IMG/VR virus record: IMGVR_UViG_3300044638_005305
Span: 1 to 63,855 of that record
Length of the DNA: 63,855 nt
Direction: 5' to 3' (one strand)
Source: a virus
This document shows, one piece after another, positions 34,753 through 43,589 of the stretch. Each line of letters opens with the position of its first letter. Within the stretch, counting starts at the first letter, position 1. The notes under the pieces were generated by a model, which worked only from the letters and a program-made list of their open reading frames with translations, was not told the DNA's origin and ran no database searches. Position numbers and translations under genes: made by a program.

Positions 34753-36837
34753 CTATATTTTTTTGTAATGAATAACTTGGAATAATTCACAGGTTATCGG
34801 ATAACCCCCTGCGTCATTTGCGTACACTTGTACGTTAATGGTATTTGCCCATGTAGGCGTATAGGAGCTTTGTGATGTAATAAATCCAGAATTTGCTGTA
34901 CCCGAAAAATTAGAAACATAAGCAACGCCCCACGCTTTTGCGCCCGTTGCGCCCGTTCTTGTAATGCTTGCTTCTAATATAACCGTCTTGGTGTTTCCTT
35001 GCATTAGCGATGCCAAAATTGGCACTCCATCAAAATATACATAAGCCAATTTGAATAGATTATCAGAATCGGGAACTGTAAACCTTGCCTTGATTTGCAA
35101 AATATCATCATTTGCCATTTTCGCTGCTGGTAAAACATAGGTTTTTAGCAACTCTAAGGCATTTGTAGATGTAGTAGAATCCGTTACTGAATTATACAAT
35201 ACCGCAGCGCCATCTTGACCCGCAGCGCCATCTGCTCCTTTGATATTAAATGACAATACCCAAACTCCCGATGTTTTCAAGTAAACATCTCCATTGTCGC
35301 TATCCAAGTACGAATCTCCATTTACGCCATCTGCATTTGACGGAACTCCGCTTCCTTGTATAAAAGATAGTCCATTCAAACCTACTATTGTTGAAAAGTC
35401 GTAAAGGGTAGTCCACCCTCCGCCCGGATACCTTGATTGAAACAAATCGCTTTCTACCCTAAATTCAGGTGTCAATCCGTTTTGCCCATCTGCTCCATTA
35501 ATTACCGATGTTGGAACTACTGGCGAATTTTCATCTTTGCAGCAATCACAATTAGGGTCTGCGCCCGTCCAATCGTAAAAATCATTTACATATTGCGCCA
35601 CCCTTGTTTCATCGCTGCATAATCGCGCTTGTTTTGCCATATTATAGGCAAATGTGCCTTTAAGCAATGCTGATTGTATTTGATTAGCCTTTGCGCTATT
35701 GATGCCTAAATTGTATTTAAAATCGGTGTATAGCTTCTTTAAAGAGCAATAAAGATTACAAAGCAAATCATCGCAAATTACTGTTTGTTCTGTATTTGTA
35801 CTTAGCCTTGTAATTATAGTGCAATCGCCTTTTACCAAAGTAACAATTACTGAAAGTGTTATTTGGTATGTTCCCGTCCATAATTGATTGTCAGGCGCAC
35901 CAAGAAGTATTGTTTCTGCATCTGCTGATACAGAGTTTTGATTACTTGCTATTGGAGGGTAAACAATATGCGTTCTTTCAATTTCTGTTACCGAATATCC
36001 ATTTGCGCATCCATTAAAGCAGTAGTTGCTTGTATCTACCGATTTGTATGTTGCTGTTGCGCAATCCCACGTTTCTGTTAAAGCCAATGTAGGGTTTACA
36101 TCTTTTGGCAAATCAAACAAAAATGTTTTTTCTGTATTGATTAGCGTATATGGGTTCAATTGAGTATAAGTGCAAGTTAAGGTAAAAGGCGTATTATTAG
36201 TTGAAGCCGTAAACAATACGCTTTCATCTAAAAAAGATTGTACAATATCTTGACTCCAATCGCTTGACGGATTTGCTGCTCTATACGTTTGTATTTCGCC
36301 TACAAGTCCAACCGCAGCCATTTCTAAATCATCGCCAAGTTGAATTGTATATGATATGCTTACTCCTGAATAAGTAGCTGTCCATACATCACCTACCGCA
36401 ATAGTCCCCGATAGTGTACTTGTAGTGATTTGCTTTTGAGATACACCCGCGTTTTGAGTTATAGATGTATTTATTTGCCCACTTGACCCTTGTATTACCC
36501 GTACCTTAAAAATATATTGATAAGCCCCGTTTATAGGGTTGTTTGTTCCTGTGAATGTTGGCAATGTAAAATCATTTGCCGTTGAACTTGTTAGCGTCAT
36601 ATCAGGTGAGCTAAAGTCGTTAGTTGCAAAACCTGCGTTTTCATAAGGCACTCCACCAATAGGGGAAATTACCTTGCAGATTATATCAACTGTGTCGCCA
36701 TTTGAAGCTAAAATGCCTAATGCTGTCCAATCCGTAATATCCTCATAAATACTTATGTTTATTGGAGATGTTAGATTGTAAATATCAAACAGATTGCTTA
36801 CTCTTAAAGCGTTGTTTACTTGTTGAACGGTTGCCAT
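34753..36837 (-). CDS. Head or tail fibre with collagen-like segments
   Basis: 694 residues. N-terminal half beta-rich with paired cysteines (e.g. DCCKDENS near 440, NPNCDCC). Two short Gly-x-y stretches (NGADGQNGLT; KGADGAAGQDGAA) flank a 'GDSYLDSDNGDVYLKTSGVW' tandem motif of tail fibres. The last ~130 residues resemble a C-terminal jelly-roll receptor-binding domain. Follows the 293-aa gene after a strong terminator, so it may have separate expression. Confidence 0.7.
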   Translation of the reverse strand: MATVQQVNNALRVSNLFDIYNLTSPINISIYEDITDWTALGILASNGDTVDIICKVISPIGGVPYENAGFATNDFSSPDMTLTSSTANDFTLPTFTGTNNPINGAYQYIFKVRVIQGSSGQINTSITQNAGVSQKQITTSTLSGTIAVGDVWTATYSGVSISYTIQLGDDLEMAAVGLVGEIQTYRAANPSSDWSQDIVQSFLDESVLFTASTNNTPFTLTCTYTQLNPYTLINTEKTFLFDLPKDVNPTLALTETWDCATATYKSVDTSNYCFNGCANGYSVTEIERTHIVYPPIASNQNSVSADAETILLGAPDNQLWTGTYQITLSVIVTLVKGDCTIITRLSTNTEQTVICDDLLCNLYCSLKKLYTDFKYNLGINSAKANQIQSALLKGTFAYNMAKQARLCSDETRVAQYVNDFYDWTGADPNCDCCKDENSPVVPTSVINGADGQNGLTPEFRVESDLFQSRYPGGGWTTLYDFSTIVGLNGLSFIQGSGVPSNADGVNGDSYLDSDNGDVYLKTSGVWVLSFNIKGADGAAGQDGAAVLYNSVTDSTTSTNALELLKTYVLPAAKMANDDILQIKARFTVPDSDNLFKLAYVYFDGVPILASLMQGNTKTVILEASITRTGATGAKAWGVAYVSNFSGTANSGFITSQSSYTPTWANTINVQVYANDAGGYPITCELFQVIHYKKI

Positions 36838-36850
36838 TCCTTGTTATATT

Positions 36851-36881
36851 AAAAAAGCCGTTGCCATTTACTGACAACGGC
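36851..36881 (-). terminator. Terminator after the 36906-37787 gene
   Basis: Minus strand: GCCGTTGTC-agtaaat-GGCAACGGC (36881-36857) followed by six U residues (36856-36851), with a G-U pair allowed. Lies 25 bases after the stop of the 293-aa gene. Confidence 0.9.
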
Positions 36882-36905
36882 TCTATTTGTTATTAAAAGT
36901 TGTTT

Positions 36906-37787
36906 TTAATTTTTCGCATCAACTTCTTTTTTTATCTCTGCAAATACTCCCGTATCGTCTTTGAATTTTAAGAAATTAATCAAAACCTCTACCGCCTCTT
37001 TATCATCTTTGCCATTTGGTATCTTGCAAATCAATGGCTGATTGTAAGACTTTTGCGTAGTTCCCCACACATAGCCTTTTGCATTTCTTACGATAACACC
37101 ATGCTTAATTGCATCGCTTATCAATACTCTCACATCGGCAAGACCATCTTCAAAAATTGCAAAGAAGTCTTGTGGTCTTTCCATTGCCAACTTCTGCAAT
37201 ACCGCTCTCATGTGAGCGTAATCTTCATTAGCAACTGCCAATTCTGCATCTTGGTATCCTCCGGCTCTGTATAGCTTACAAAGTTTTGCTTCGTCAACTT
37301 TTGAATCGTCTGTGATAATTGACATAGCTTTCGCTACCAATTGTCCTCTTTCAAGTTCTTTTTTGTTTTCAGTAGCAAAGTTCTTGATTCTGAAAATAGG
37401 CTTTAGTTCGTGGTCATACTTGCCTTTGTACATTGGATTATCGGCACAATACTTCGAGTTTATCAAAGCGTAGATTAATTCAGCATCCTTTTCTCTGTCC
37501 TTGATAATTTCTCCTTTTATAGAGAATACTTCGGGCTGAAATGATGGGTTTACATGACCATTTACAAAAGGCACTTGATTTTCAGAGTAGATTATTTCTA
37601 CCGAAACGCCCGTATTTGGATTTGTAATGTGGTATCTCATTGGAATACCAAACGTTGAATTAGCTGGCTTGAAACCGCTTGGCGTTAGCCTCCTGCCTTT
37701 GTACTGATTAACCAACTCAAACACCACCTTTTTAGGTAGGTTGCTTGGCAATTCTGCTTGTTTTTTTAATCCGTCAACTAAGAGCAT
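36906..37787 (-). CDS. Virion-operon protein, unknown
   Basis: 293 residues (MLLVDGLKKQAELPSNLPKKVVFELVNQYKGRRL...). Flanked by hairpin terminators on both sides, directly after the capsid gene. N-terminal beta region, then a helical C-terminal half (DAELAVANEDYAHMRAVLQKL). Its isolation between hairpins suggests separate dosage, as for decoration or head completion proteins. No family recognised. Confidence 0.6.
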   Translation of the reverse strand: MLLVDGLKKQAELPSNLPKKVVFELVNQYKGRRLTPSGFKPANSTFGIPMRYHITNPNTGVSVEIIYSENQVPFVNGHVNPSFQPEVFSIKGEIIKDREKDAELIYALINSKYCADNPMYKGKYDHELKPIFRIKNFATENKKELERGQLVAKAMSIITDDSKVDEAKLCKLYRAGGYQDAELAVANEDYAHMRAVLQKLAMERPQDFFAIFEDGLADVRVLISDAIKHGVIVRNAKGYVWGTTQKSYNQPLICKIPNGKDDKEAVEVLINFLKFKDDTGVFAEIKKEVDAKN

Positions 37788-37815
37788 ATATTTGTTTATT
37801 TGATTACTTACTATG

Positions 37816-37848
37816 AAAAGGACACCCCTTTTATTGAGGTGTCCTTTT
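37816..37848 (-). terminator. Hairpin after major capsid gene
   Basis: Perfect 11-bp inverted repeat AAAAGGACACC / GGTGTCCTTTT with an 11-base loop. On the minus strand only four U residues follow within the stem, so it is probably a leaky terminator or mRNA-stabilising hairpin. On the plus strand it is followed by GTTTT. Confidence 0.7.
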
Positions 37849-37859
37849 GTTTTAGGATA

Positions 37860-39263
37860 TTAGAAAGGATTTACCAAAGCCCATCTTTCTGGGATGAAGT
37901 ACTCTCCACCAACATCAGATAGCAAGTGGTATGTCTGCTCATCCAAGTTGTTAGTTTGGTTTGGCGCATTCGCTCCCGTTCTGCTCAATCTGATATACTC
38001 CTTAGAGTTGTTTCTTGGCAAGTATCTCATCTTGATTAGAGATGTAGGTTTAGCTAGTCCGCTTCCATTTACTTTCTCCTTGTCAATTGGGATACATACT
38101 CCTAAGAAGTCTGTTCCTACCGGATTTCCTACTGAATTTGTAACGTTCAATGTAGGGTCAGAGAATTGAGGAATTGAAGTAAAGTGGAAAGTTCTTGTAT
38201 TTGACTTGTATGAATTTACGTTGAACTCTACTTGGCTACCATCTGTTTGTGCCATGTTACCCGACAACAATGAATTGAAACTTGACCCTGCATCTTTATT
38301 CAAGTATGACATAGAGTTGCTTGCCAATGTGTTGTTAAGCGCATCGTTTGTATCTCTTGCAAGTCCAAGACCTTGTGCAAAGATATACTGCTTGTTACAG
38401 AAGTACTTATCCAAGAACGCTTCGATTTGACGGAACGTAGATGGAGTGAAAGAACCCGGAGTGTAAGGCAATACATAAGCACCAGAAGTCATTAACCAAT
38501 CAATCAAACCTTGCATAGAACCTCTTTGTCCTGTTGGAACTACCGAAGTGTTAGTTGTTGGAGATTCAAACCACATAGCCTTAGATATGTTCATCCAGTG
38601 GTCGTAAGTAGCGTTGAAAATGTTTCTTGAAAACGCTCTTGCATCTTCTCCTGTATTGTACTTGTCATACCATTTACGGATAGCTTCTGCTGTACCTGTG
38701 ATAGAAGTAGTTGTAGAGATTATTTGCAATGGGAAAGAGAATTTCTCTGGCGCACGATACGCTGATTTTCTTTCACCATTCACCTCATTCTGTCTGTTTG
38801 AGATAATTGCGATTTGCTCTCCTGCTGCTACTGCCGGGATAACCGATGTTGCATATCTTGGCGCGATAGTTAATACTGGCGCTGATGGAGTTGTTACGTC
38901 TATTGCTGTAATTTCACCAATCACTCCGTTACCGAAACGTACAGTATCTTGCACTTGTGCATAGAACTGATTTGTTCCTGAATAAAGTCCCGATGGGGCA
39001 ATAGTAAAGTTTACAGAAGCACCTGCTGCGCCCGCACTCGTCAACGCAAGGTTTACGATTGGTGAGTTAAGGTAGTCTTCTTCAAAGTGTTCAACATTTA
39101 CGTTTTCAGCTACTTCAACTGCGTGAAGAGCCAAAAGCATTTGAACTAATGTTAGGTCATAGCCATTCTTTTTATATAAGATATTGCTAATCGCTGGCTT
39201 CTCAATCCCAAATAGGGAGTTGAGTAAGTGTGATTCTTGTGAAACCGAAATTGCTGTATTCAT
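37860..39263 (-). CDS. Major capsid protein
   Basis: 467 residues (MNTAISVSQESHLLNSLFGIEKPAISNILYKKNGYDL...). Position after the portal and scaffold-like genes, size, and the balance of beta and helical segments, with a C-terminal 'SDVGGEYFIPERWALVNPF', fit crAss-like HK97-fold capsid proteins. It is followed by a hairpin that could raise its mRNA stability. A phage-coded GroES-like protein (10331-10579) may help fold it. Confidence 0.8.
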   Translation of the reverse strand: MNTAISVSQESHLLNSLFGIEKPAISNILYKKNGYDLTLVQMLLALHAVEVAENVNVEHFEEDYLNSPIVNLALTSAGAAGASVNFTIAPSGLYSGTNQFYAQVQDTVRFGNGVIGEITAIDVTTPSAPVLTIAPRYATSVIPAVAAGEQIAIISNRQNEVNGERKSAYRAPEKFSFPLQIISTTTSITGTAEAIRKWYDKYNTGEDARAFSRNIFNATYDHWMNISKAMWFESPTTNTSVVPTGQRGSMQGLIDWLMTSGAYVLPYTPGSFTPSTFRQIEAFLDKYFCNKQYIFAQGLGLARDTNDALNNTLASNSMSYLNKDAGSSFNSLLSGNMAQTDGSQVEFNVNSYKSNTRTFHFTSIPQFSDPTLNVTNSVGNPVGTDFLGVCIPIDKEKVNGSGLAKPTSLIKMRYLPRNNSKEYIRLSRTGANAPNQTNNLDEQTYHLLSDVGGEYFIPERWALVNPF

Positions 39264-39296
39264 TTTATTTGAATTTTTTTTGCTTTTTTAAATAAT

Positions 39297-40445
39297 TTAC
39301 CCGACTAATGAATCAAGTTCTCTAAGAAGTTGTACATCTGATTTAACGCTTCCGCCTTGAACAGCACCTTGATTTAATCTTGGTGGAGTTTCATTATGAA
39401 GATACTTTTTGTTTTGCTCGTTGATATATGAGGTTGCGTTATTAACCGCCCCTTGTACTATCTTGCTAAAATTGTCAATAATGAACTTGTTTTGTATGAC
39501 TTGTCTTACAAATTCTTGACCTTGAGCGTCCGTTGTCGCATTTGTCATGTATGGCAATTCGCTTTTCAAGAAAGATTCCATTTCAGCTTTATCTTTTGCT
39601 GTAACAGGAACTTTAATTGAAACCTCTTGCTCTCTTGGCGTTCCATCATAAGAAACATTGATTTTAGCCTTTGTTTCTATATGAGTAAAAGATTCTGTAA
39701 CCTTTTTTGCCAAGCCTGATTCCCATGCTTTAACTCTAACTTGCTCATTAGCTTGAACATCGGATTGTTGTCTTTCCGCAGGTGTTTGTAATGCAGTAAT
39801 CTTTAAGCCATCAAGTTCTTTCCTTGCAGCCTCCGCATCTTGCATCATTTTAAATGCACCCGCTTGTTTTTCCCTCTCCAAAAAGTCTTCACCTTGCTTG
39901 TACGTTTCTTCAAGAAAAGCCTGTCGTTGCTCTGCTGTTGCATTTGGGTACTTCAACTGCATCTGATAATCTAAAACTTGTAGGTCATCAGACTTGCTCA
40001 AATCCTTCATTGCAACATTAAAAATAACGTCCGGGCTTACACCCTTGTTGAACAATTCATCAAATAACTTTCCTTGTTCAGTTTTGTATGTGCTTTGCTC
40101 TGCCGTTTCCGTAGATTGTGATAGCTTTTGCTTTGCCGTTTCGAGGTCAATCCCAAACTCTTTGGAAAACCTTTCTTGAAACTTGCTATCAAAATCGTCA
40201 GTATTGTTTTCAGTTTGCGCTTGCACCGATGGCTGCGCTTCCGTTGGTGCATCCTGAATAACAAACTCTATCGGAGCATCAACCGTAGTTTGTTGTACAT
40301 TCTCTTGTGGCGTTTCCGTAACAGCAGGTTCAGTTGAAACAACTTCGGTTTCTACTGATTGCTGAACAGGCGTATCACTAAGGATGTTTTCCCATTCTGC
40401 TAATTGATTTGCTTCGCTTACATTTACTTGTTCTGCTTCTGGCAT
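39297..40445 (-). CDS. Scaffold-like capsid assembly protein
   Basis: 382 residues. The first ~110 residues are Gln/Glu/Thr/Val-rich and low complexity (VQQSVETEVVSTEPAVTETPQENV), followed by charged helices (EFGIDLETAKQKLSQSTETAEQS; FLEREKQAGAFKMMQDAEAARKELDGL). Acidic, helical proteins between portal and capsid genes are typical scaffolds. Its own promoter (40464-40495) would allow high scaffold and capsid expression. Confidence 0.75.
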   Translation of the reverse strand: MPEAEQVNVSEANQLAEWENILSDTPVQQSVETEVVSTEPAVTETPQENVQQTTVDAPIEFVIQDAPTEAQPSVQAQTENNTDDFDSKFQERFSKEFGIDLETAKQKLSQSTETAEQSTYKTEQGKLFDELFNKGVSPDVIFNVAMKDLSKSDDLQVLDYQMQLKYPNATAEQRQAFLEETYKQGEDFLEREKQAGAFKMMQDAEAARKELDGLKITALQTPAERQQSDVQANEQVRVKAWESGLAKKVTESFTHIETKAKINVSYDGTPREQEVSIKVPVTAKDKAEMESFLKSELPYMTNATTDAQGQEFVRQVIQNKFIIDNFSKIVQGAVNNATSYINEQNKKYLHNETPPRLNQGAVQGGSVKSDVQLLRELDSLVG

Positions 40446-40463
40446 AAAGTTAATTTGTTGTTA

Positions 40464-40495
40464 CAAAAATAATTATAGTATATCACTTAAACAAA
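40464..40495 (-). promoter_or_regulatory. Promoter for scaffold and capsid genes
   Basis: TTTG (minus, 40495-40492), 20 bases, then TATTTTTG (40471-40464): a full match to the Bacteroidota promoter pattern. It would add expression for the scaffold-capsid pair over the portal. Confidence 0.7.
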
Positions 40496-40512
40496 TTTTT
40501 TACCATTTATTT

Positions 40513-42903
40513 CTAAGTGGTTGTATTTGAATCAATTATAGCCTTGTGAGTGGCTTCATTTTTCTTCAAATCAGATTTTTGTTCGTTGATAATGTATTTT
40601 TCTTGCGCTTTTCCAGAGTTTTTCTGTGCATCTATTTGCGCTTCTGCTTGCAATAATGCTAAATCATTCTGCAATTGCTTATCCATTAACGCTACTTTTT
40701 GCTGGAATAAAGCATCATCTCTTTGCATATTGCCCTCTGATTGCGCTTGTATTGATTGTTGTTGCATTGCTGCTTGTCTTTGTAGGTTTCTCTTAACCAA
40801 ATAGCCAAATACTAATTGCGTTAATTTGAAATTTACGGGGCTATCAATAAGGTTGCAGATATAGAAGTAGTCATCATAATTTAAACCACCCTTAATAGGG
40901 TCTGATGTGTTTATTAATGCGGATTTTGCAGCTTCTTTTAATTCTGCCCTTTGCTCTATTGTTGGTCGCGCTTGTAGCATAAAGCCAAATGTATGTGGCG
41001 TAATTTCGCTACCAATTAGTCTAACTGATGCGCTACCGATGCTTTGTTCCAATACTGTTATATCGCCATATTTTACAAGTATCTGTAATTTTTGCGCTAT
41101 CTCCTCTGCCATTCTTGAACTTAGAAACGTAAGCGCGTAAACAAGTTGCGATAAAGCATTTTGTGTTCCTTGTACAGATAACCTTGCCACTCCCGATAAA
41201 GTCCTGTCGTTTTGCGTAGTTGCGTCTGTTGCTGCATTTAATCCAATAACTTCGCGCATCATATTGTAGTTATATGCTAAGTCATTGAGCCAATCTTGGT
41301 AATCTTTTCCAAGTCCGTTTTCTATTGTTTGGATGGGCTTATACCCAACCATATTATCGGGTTGTAAAAAGTTTCTTGATGCCCATACTAAATTACCCGT
41401 TTGGTCGTATATCTGAATAGCTTTATCCAATGTCATATCTTTGCTATCCACTTTTAGGTTAGCTAATGCCGATACGTCAATTGAATATCCTGTTGGTCTT
41501 GCGGATGCTTTTGCTGCTTGCATTTTTAACCATGCGAGGTTTGCCGCTTCATCAAATACCCTTAATCTGTCAATCATTGAAATATGGTCAACGACATAGT
41601 ATTTTAGCGGACACATAGCCAATTTGCTCTTTGACAGAGAACGCGCTTGATTTGGCACTTTCCCGTAGTCAAATACAATATCAGAGCCTATAATCCAATG
41701 CACTTGATGGTAAAAGTGAACGTCCGTTGCTTCTACTTTCTTTTTTGCCTTAAATTGTTTCCCTGCCGATTTTCTCGTTTCGTTGTATTCTGATTCGCCA
41801 ATAGGGGTACTTGGGTCAACCCACATCACCTTTTTGTCAAATTCTCTTTGCTTTGTTTCCGACTTTAATCTATCGGTTGCCTCAAAGTACAACTTAAACA
41901 CAGGCACATTATATGCCAATAAGGCATTAAATGTAGCATCTGTATTGTATATTGTGGTTTGTGGTGTTTGGTATGTAGGATTGCCAAATCGAGAAGAATA
42001 CCTTTGCGCGAGTTCCATTGCTTTCTCTGGCGTTATTTGCCCTTCGGGTGTAGATGCCATTAATTGAGCAACTGTTATAGTGTAGAAATATCCGCACATT
42101 TCAGGGTATTCCATAAAATGCCCTCTAAATTCAGGTAGCACAGCGTTTACTATATCTACATACCTCAACTCAACTCTGCCATCAATAGGATTTTGAACAG
42201 GGTCAACGCAAAACCTACCTAAATCAAAAGCGTCTTCTATAAGTAGCTTTTTAAGCATATCCCATCTATTGTCCTCCACTACATACTTAATTCCAAGTTC
42301 TATACTTGTTTCGTAGGCGTGCTTAAATTCTATGCCCATGTATAGGTCTAAATCCCTTTTAGTTTCAATCGGGATTTCTGTTTCAGCCTTTTGGTATAAT
42401 TGAACACCTGCGATAGATTCCATCATTTTTATCCACTCCGCTTGTTGCGTTTCAGCCCATATCTTATTCTTAATGGCTTCTTTTTCTGCTCCTGCTTCGG
42501 GGTTTATTGCTGTTGCCACAAAATCAAATTCCAATTCTTCGATTTTGCCTATCATAATATCTCGGAACTTTGACACTAACTTCAAACCCTCCCAATCAAG
42601 GTTTACTAAATTCACATCCGATTCGCCATCCTTTTTTTTGCCGTATGTTCCTTTTATCTTTTTAACAAGAGGCGCAATACTATTTCTGCCTGTTGCAATT
42701 AATCTATTTTGGATAAATTCTTGCCTACGCACATTTGTCATATAGCCATTTCCTGCATTTAAGCAGTTGTAATAAAAAGCTGCTTTTACTTGATTTAAGT
42801 AATAGTCTTTATCCTCTCCTGATGGAGAAACGGGTCTTTTAAAGAATTTATGCTTTGCTAAGTCCTCGTCTTTTGACAAGCCTTGAAGGTCTTTTAAATC
42901 CAT
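40513..42903 (-). CDS. Portal protein
   Basis: 796 residues (MDLKDLQGLSKDEDLAKHKFFKRPVSPSGEDKDYYLNQ...). Size, gene order next to capsid assembly genes, and the segment LIEDAFDLGRFCVDPV... YVDIVNAVLPEFRG followed by long C-terminal helices rich in Gln (QRQAAMQQQSIQAQSEGNMQRDDALFQQKVALMDKQLQNDLALLQAEAQIDAQ) are typical of crAss-like portals, whose C-terminal helices build the barrel. First gene of the minus virion operon behind a TACTTTTG box. Confidence 0.8.
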   Translation of the reverse strand: MDLKDLQGLSKDEDLAKHKFFKRPVSPSGEDKDYYLNQVKAAFYYNCLNAGNGYMTNVRRQEFIQNRLIATGRNSIAPLVKKIKGTYGKKKDGESDVNLVNLDWEGLKLVSKFRDIMIGKIEELEFDFVATAINPEAGAEKEAIKNKIWAETQQAEWIKMMESIAGVQLYQKAETEIPIETKRDLDLYMGIEFKHAYETSIELGIKYVVEDNRWDMLKKLLIEDAFDLGRFCVDPVQNPIDGRVELRYVDIVNAVLPEFRGHFMEYPEMCGYFYTITVAQLMASTPEGQITPEKAMELAQRYSSRFGNPTYQTPQTTIYNTDATFNALLAYNVPVFKLYFEATDRLKSETKQREFDKKVMWVDPSTPIGESEYNETRKSAGKQFKAKKKVEATDVHFYHQVHWIIGSDIVFDYGKVPNQARSLSKSKLAMCPLKYYVVDHISMIDRLRVFDEAANLAWLKMQAAKASARPTGYSIDVSALANLKVDSKDMTLDKAIQIYDQTGNLVWASRNFLQPDNMVGYKPIQTIENGLGKDYQDWLNDLAYNYNMMREVIGLNAATDATTQNDRTLSGVARLSVQGTQNALSQLVYALTFLSSRMAEEIAQKLQILVKYGDITVLEQSIGSASVRLIGSEITPHTFGFMLQARPTIEQRAELKEAAKSALINTSDPIKGGLNYDDYFYICNLIDSPVNFKLTQLVFGYLVKRNLQRQAAMQQQSIQAQSEGNMQRDDALFQQKVALMDKQLQNDLALLQAEAQIDAQKNSGKAQEKYIINEQKSDLKKNEATHKAIIDSNTTT

Positions 42904-42924
42904 CAGATATGTAGTTAATTACCA

Positions 42925-42979
42925 CAAAAGTAAAATATTTTAGTTAAAGTATTACTTTAAGTATTTTTTTTTACCTTTG
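42925..42979. promoter_or_regulatory. Divergent late promoters
   Basis: Minus TACTTTTG (42932-42925) leads to the portal gene and the virion operon; plus TACCTTTG (42972-42979) leads to the 169-aa gene. Both fit TAnnTTTG. The T/A-rich ~40 bases between could carry a shared regulator. Neither has a clear -33 TTTG. Confidence 0.6.
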
Positions 42980-43012
42980 TATCTAAATTTACAGAATCTT
43001 AAAAATAAGAAA

Positions 43013-43522
43013 ATGGCAAACAAAATTTCTCTTTATGGTCTAATCTCCGTTAATGGAGTTTACGCTACACCATCAGCGCAAGGCGACAGCAATCCTACTG
43101 CTATTGACCTTACATCTGAAAAAATTGCTTATGTATCTGTGGTTAAAGCCGTTACTCAAAGCGGTGCAACCGTTGATGCGTTTGAAATTGTATGCAGCAA
43201 CCTTAAAGGCGCAACACCTGACAAATACCTTTTGAAAGTAACTTCCAATTGCGCAACTATTGATGCGTTTTTTACAGGACTTTCTACTGTAACGTCTGAT
43301 ACTACTTTTACAAAATACACAAGCGTATTGAGCATTGGTGGTTCTGCTATCCAAACGCCAAAGTCGGTTATCATAAACGACTTGCACACAAAAAACAGAA
43401 GATATGTTCCACAAAGAGGAACTATTGTTTTTGTTGACATTCACAATGCCTACCAAGCATTAGAATTTGTGTTTTCTGGCGACCAGACAGTAGCAGGAAA
43501 TTATACTTACTTCCCCGCTTAA
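43013..43522 (+). CDS. Isolated virion-type protein with own promoter and terminator
   Basis: 169 residues (MANKISLYGLISVNGVYATPSAQGDSNPTAIDLTSEKIAYVSVVKAV...). Beta-rich, Thr/Ala/Val-rich, no cysteine pattern or enzyme motif. It is a single-gene unit with a consensus -7 box, a 34-base leader and a strong terminator 24 bases after its stop. It lies between the portal and TerL genes on the opposite strand to the virion operon. This suits an abundant head decoration or coat-associated protein. Start at ATG 43013 chosen because it follows an A-rich leader. Confidence 0.7.
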   Translation: MANKISLYGLISVNGVYATPSAQGDSNPTAIDLTSEKIAYVSVVKAVTQSGATVDAFEIVCSNLKGATPDKYLLKVTSNCATIDAFFTGLSTVTSDTTFTKYTSVLSIGGSAIQTPKSVIINDLHTKNRRYVPQRGTIVFVDIHNAYQALEFVFSGDQTVAGNYTYFPA

Positions 43523-43545
43523 TAAAGCGTAGAAATAAATCAGTC

Positions 43546-43574
43546 AGCGCATCTCAAATCGAATGCGCTTTTTC
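43546..43574 (+). terminator. Terminator after the 169-aa gene
   Basis: AGCGCAT (43546-43552) / ATGCGCT (43563-43569), ten-base loop, followed by a U-run. Sits between this gene and the TerL start at 43590. Confidence 0.9.
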
Positions 43575-43589
43575 TGTTTAAATTATATT

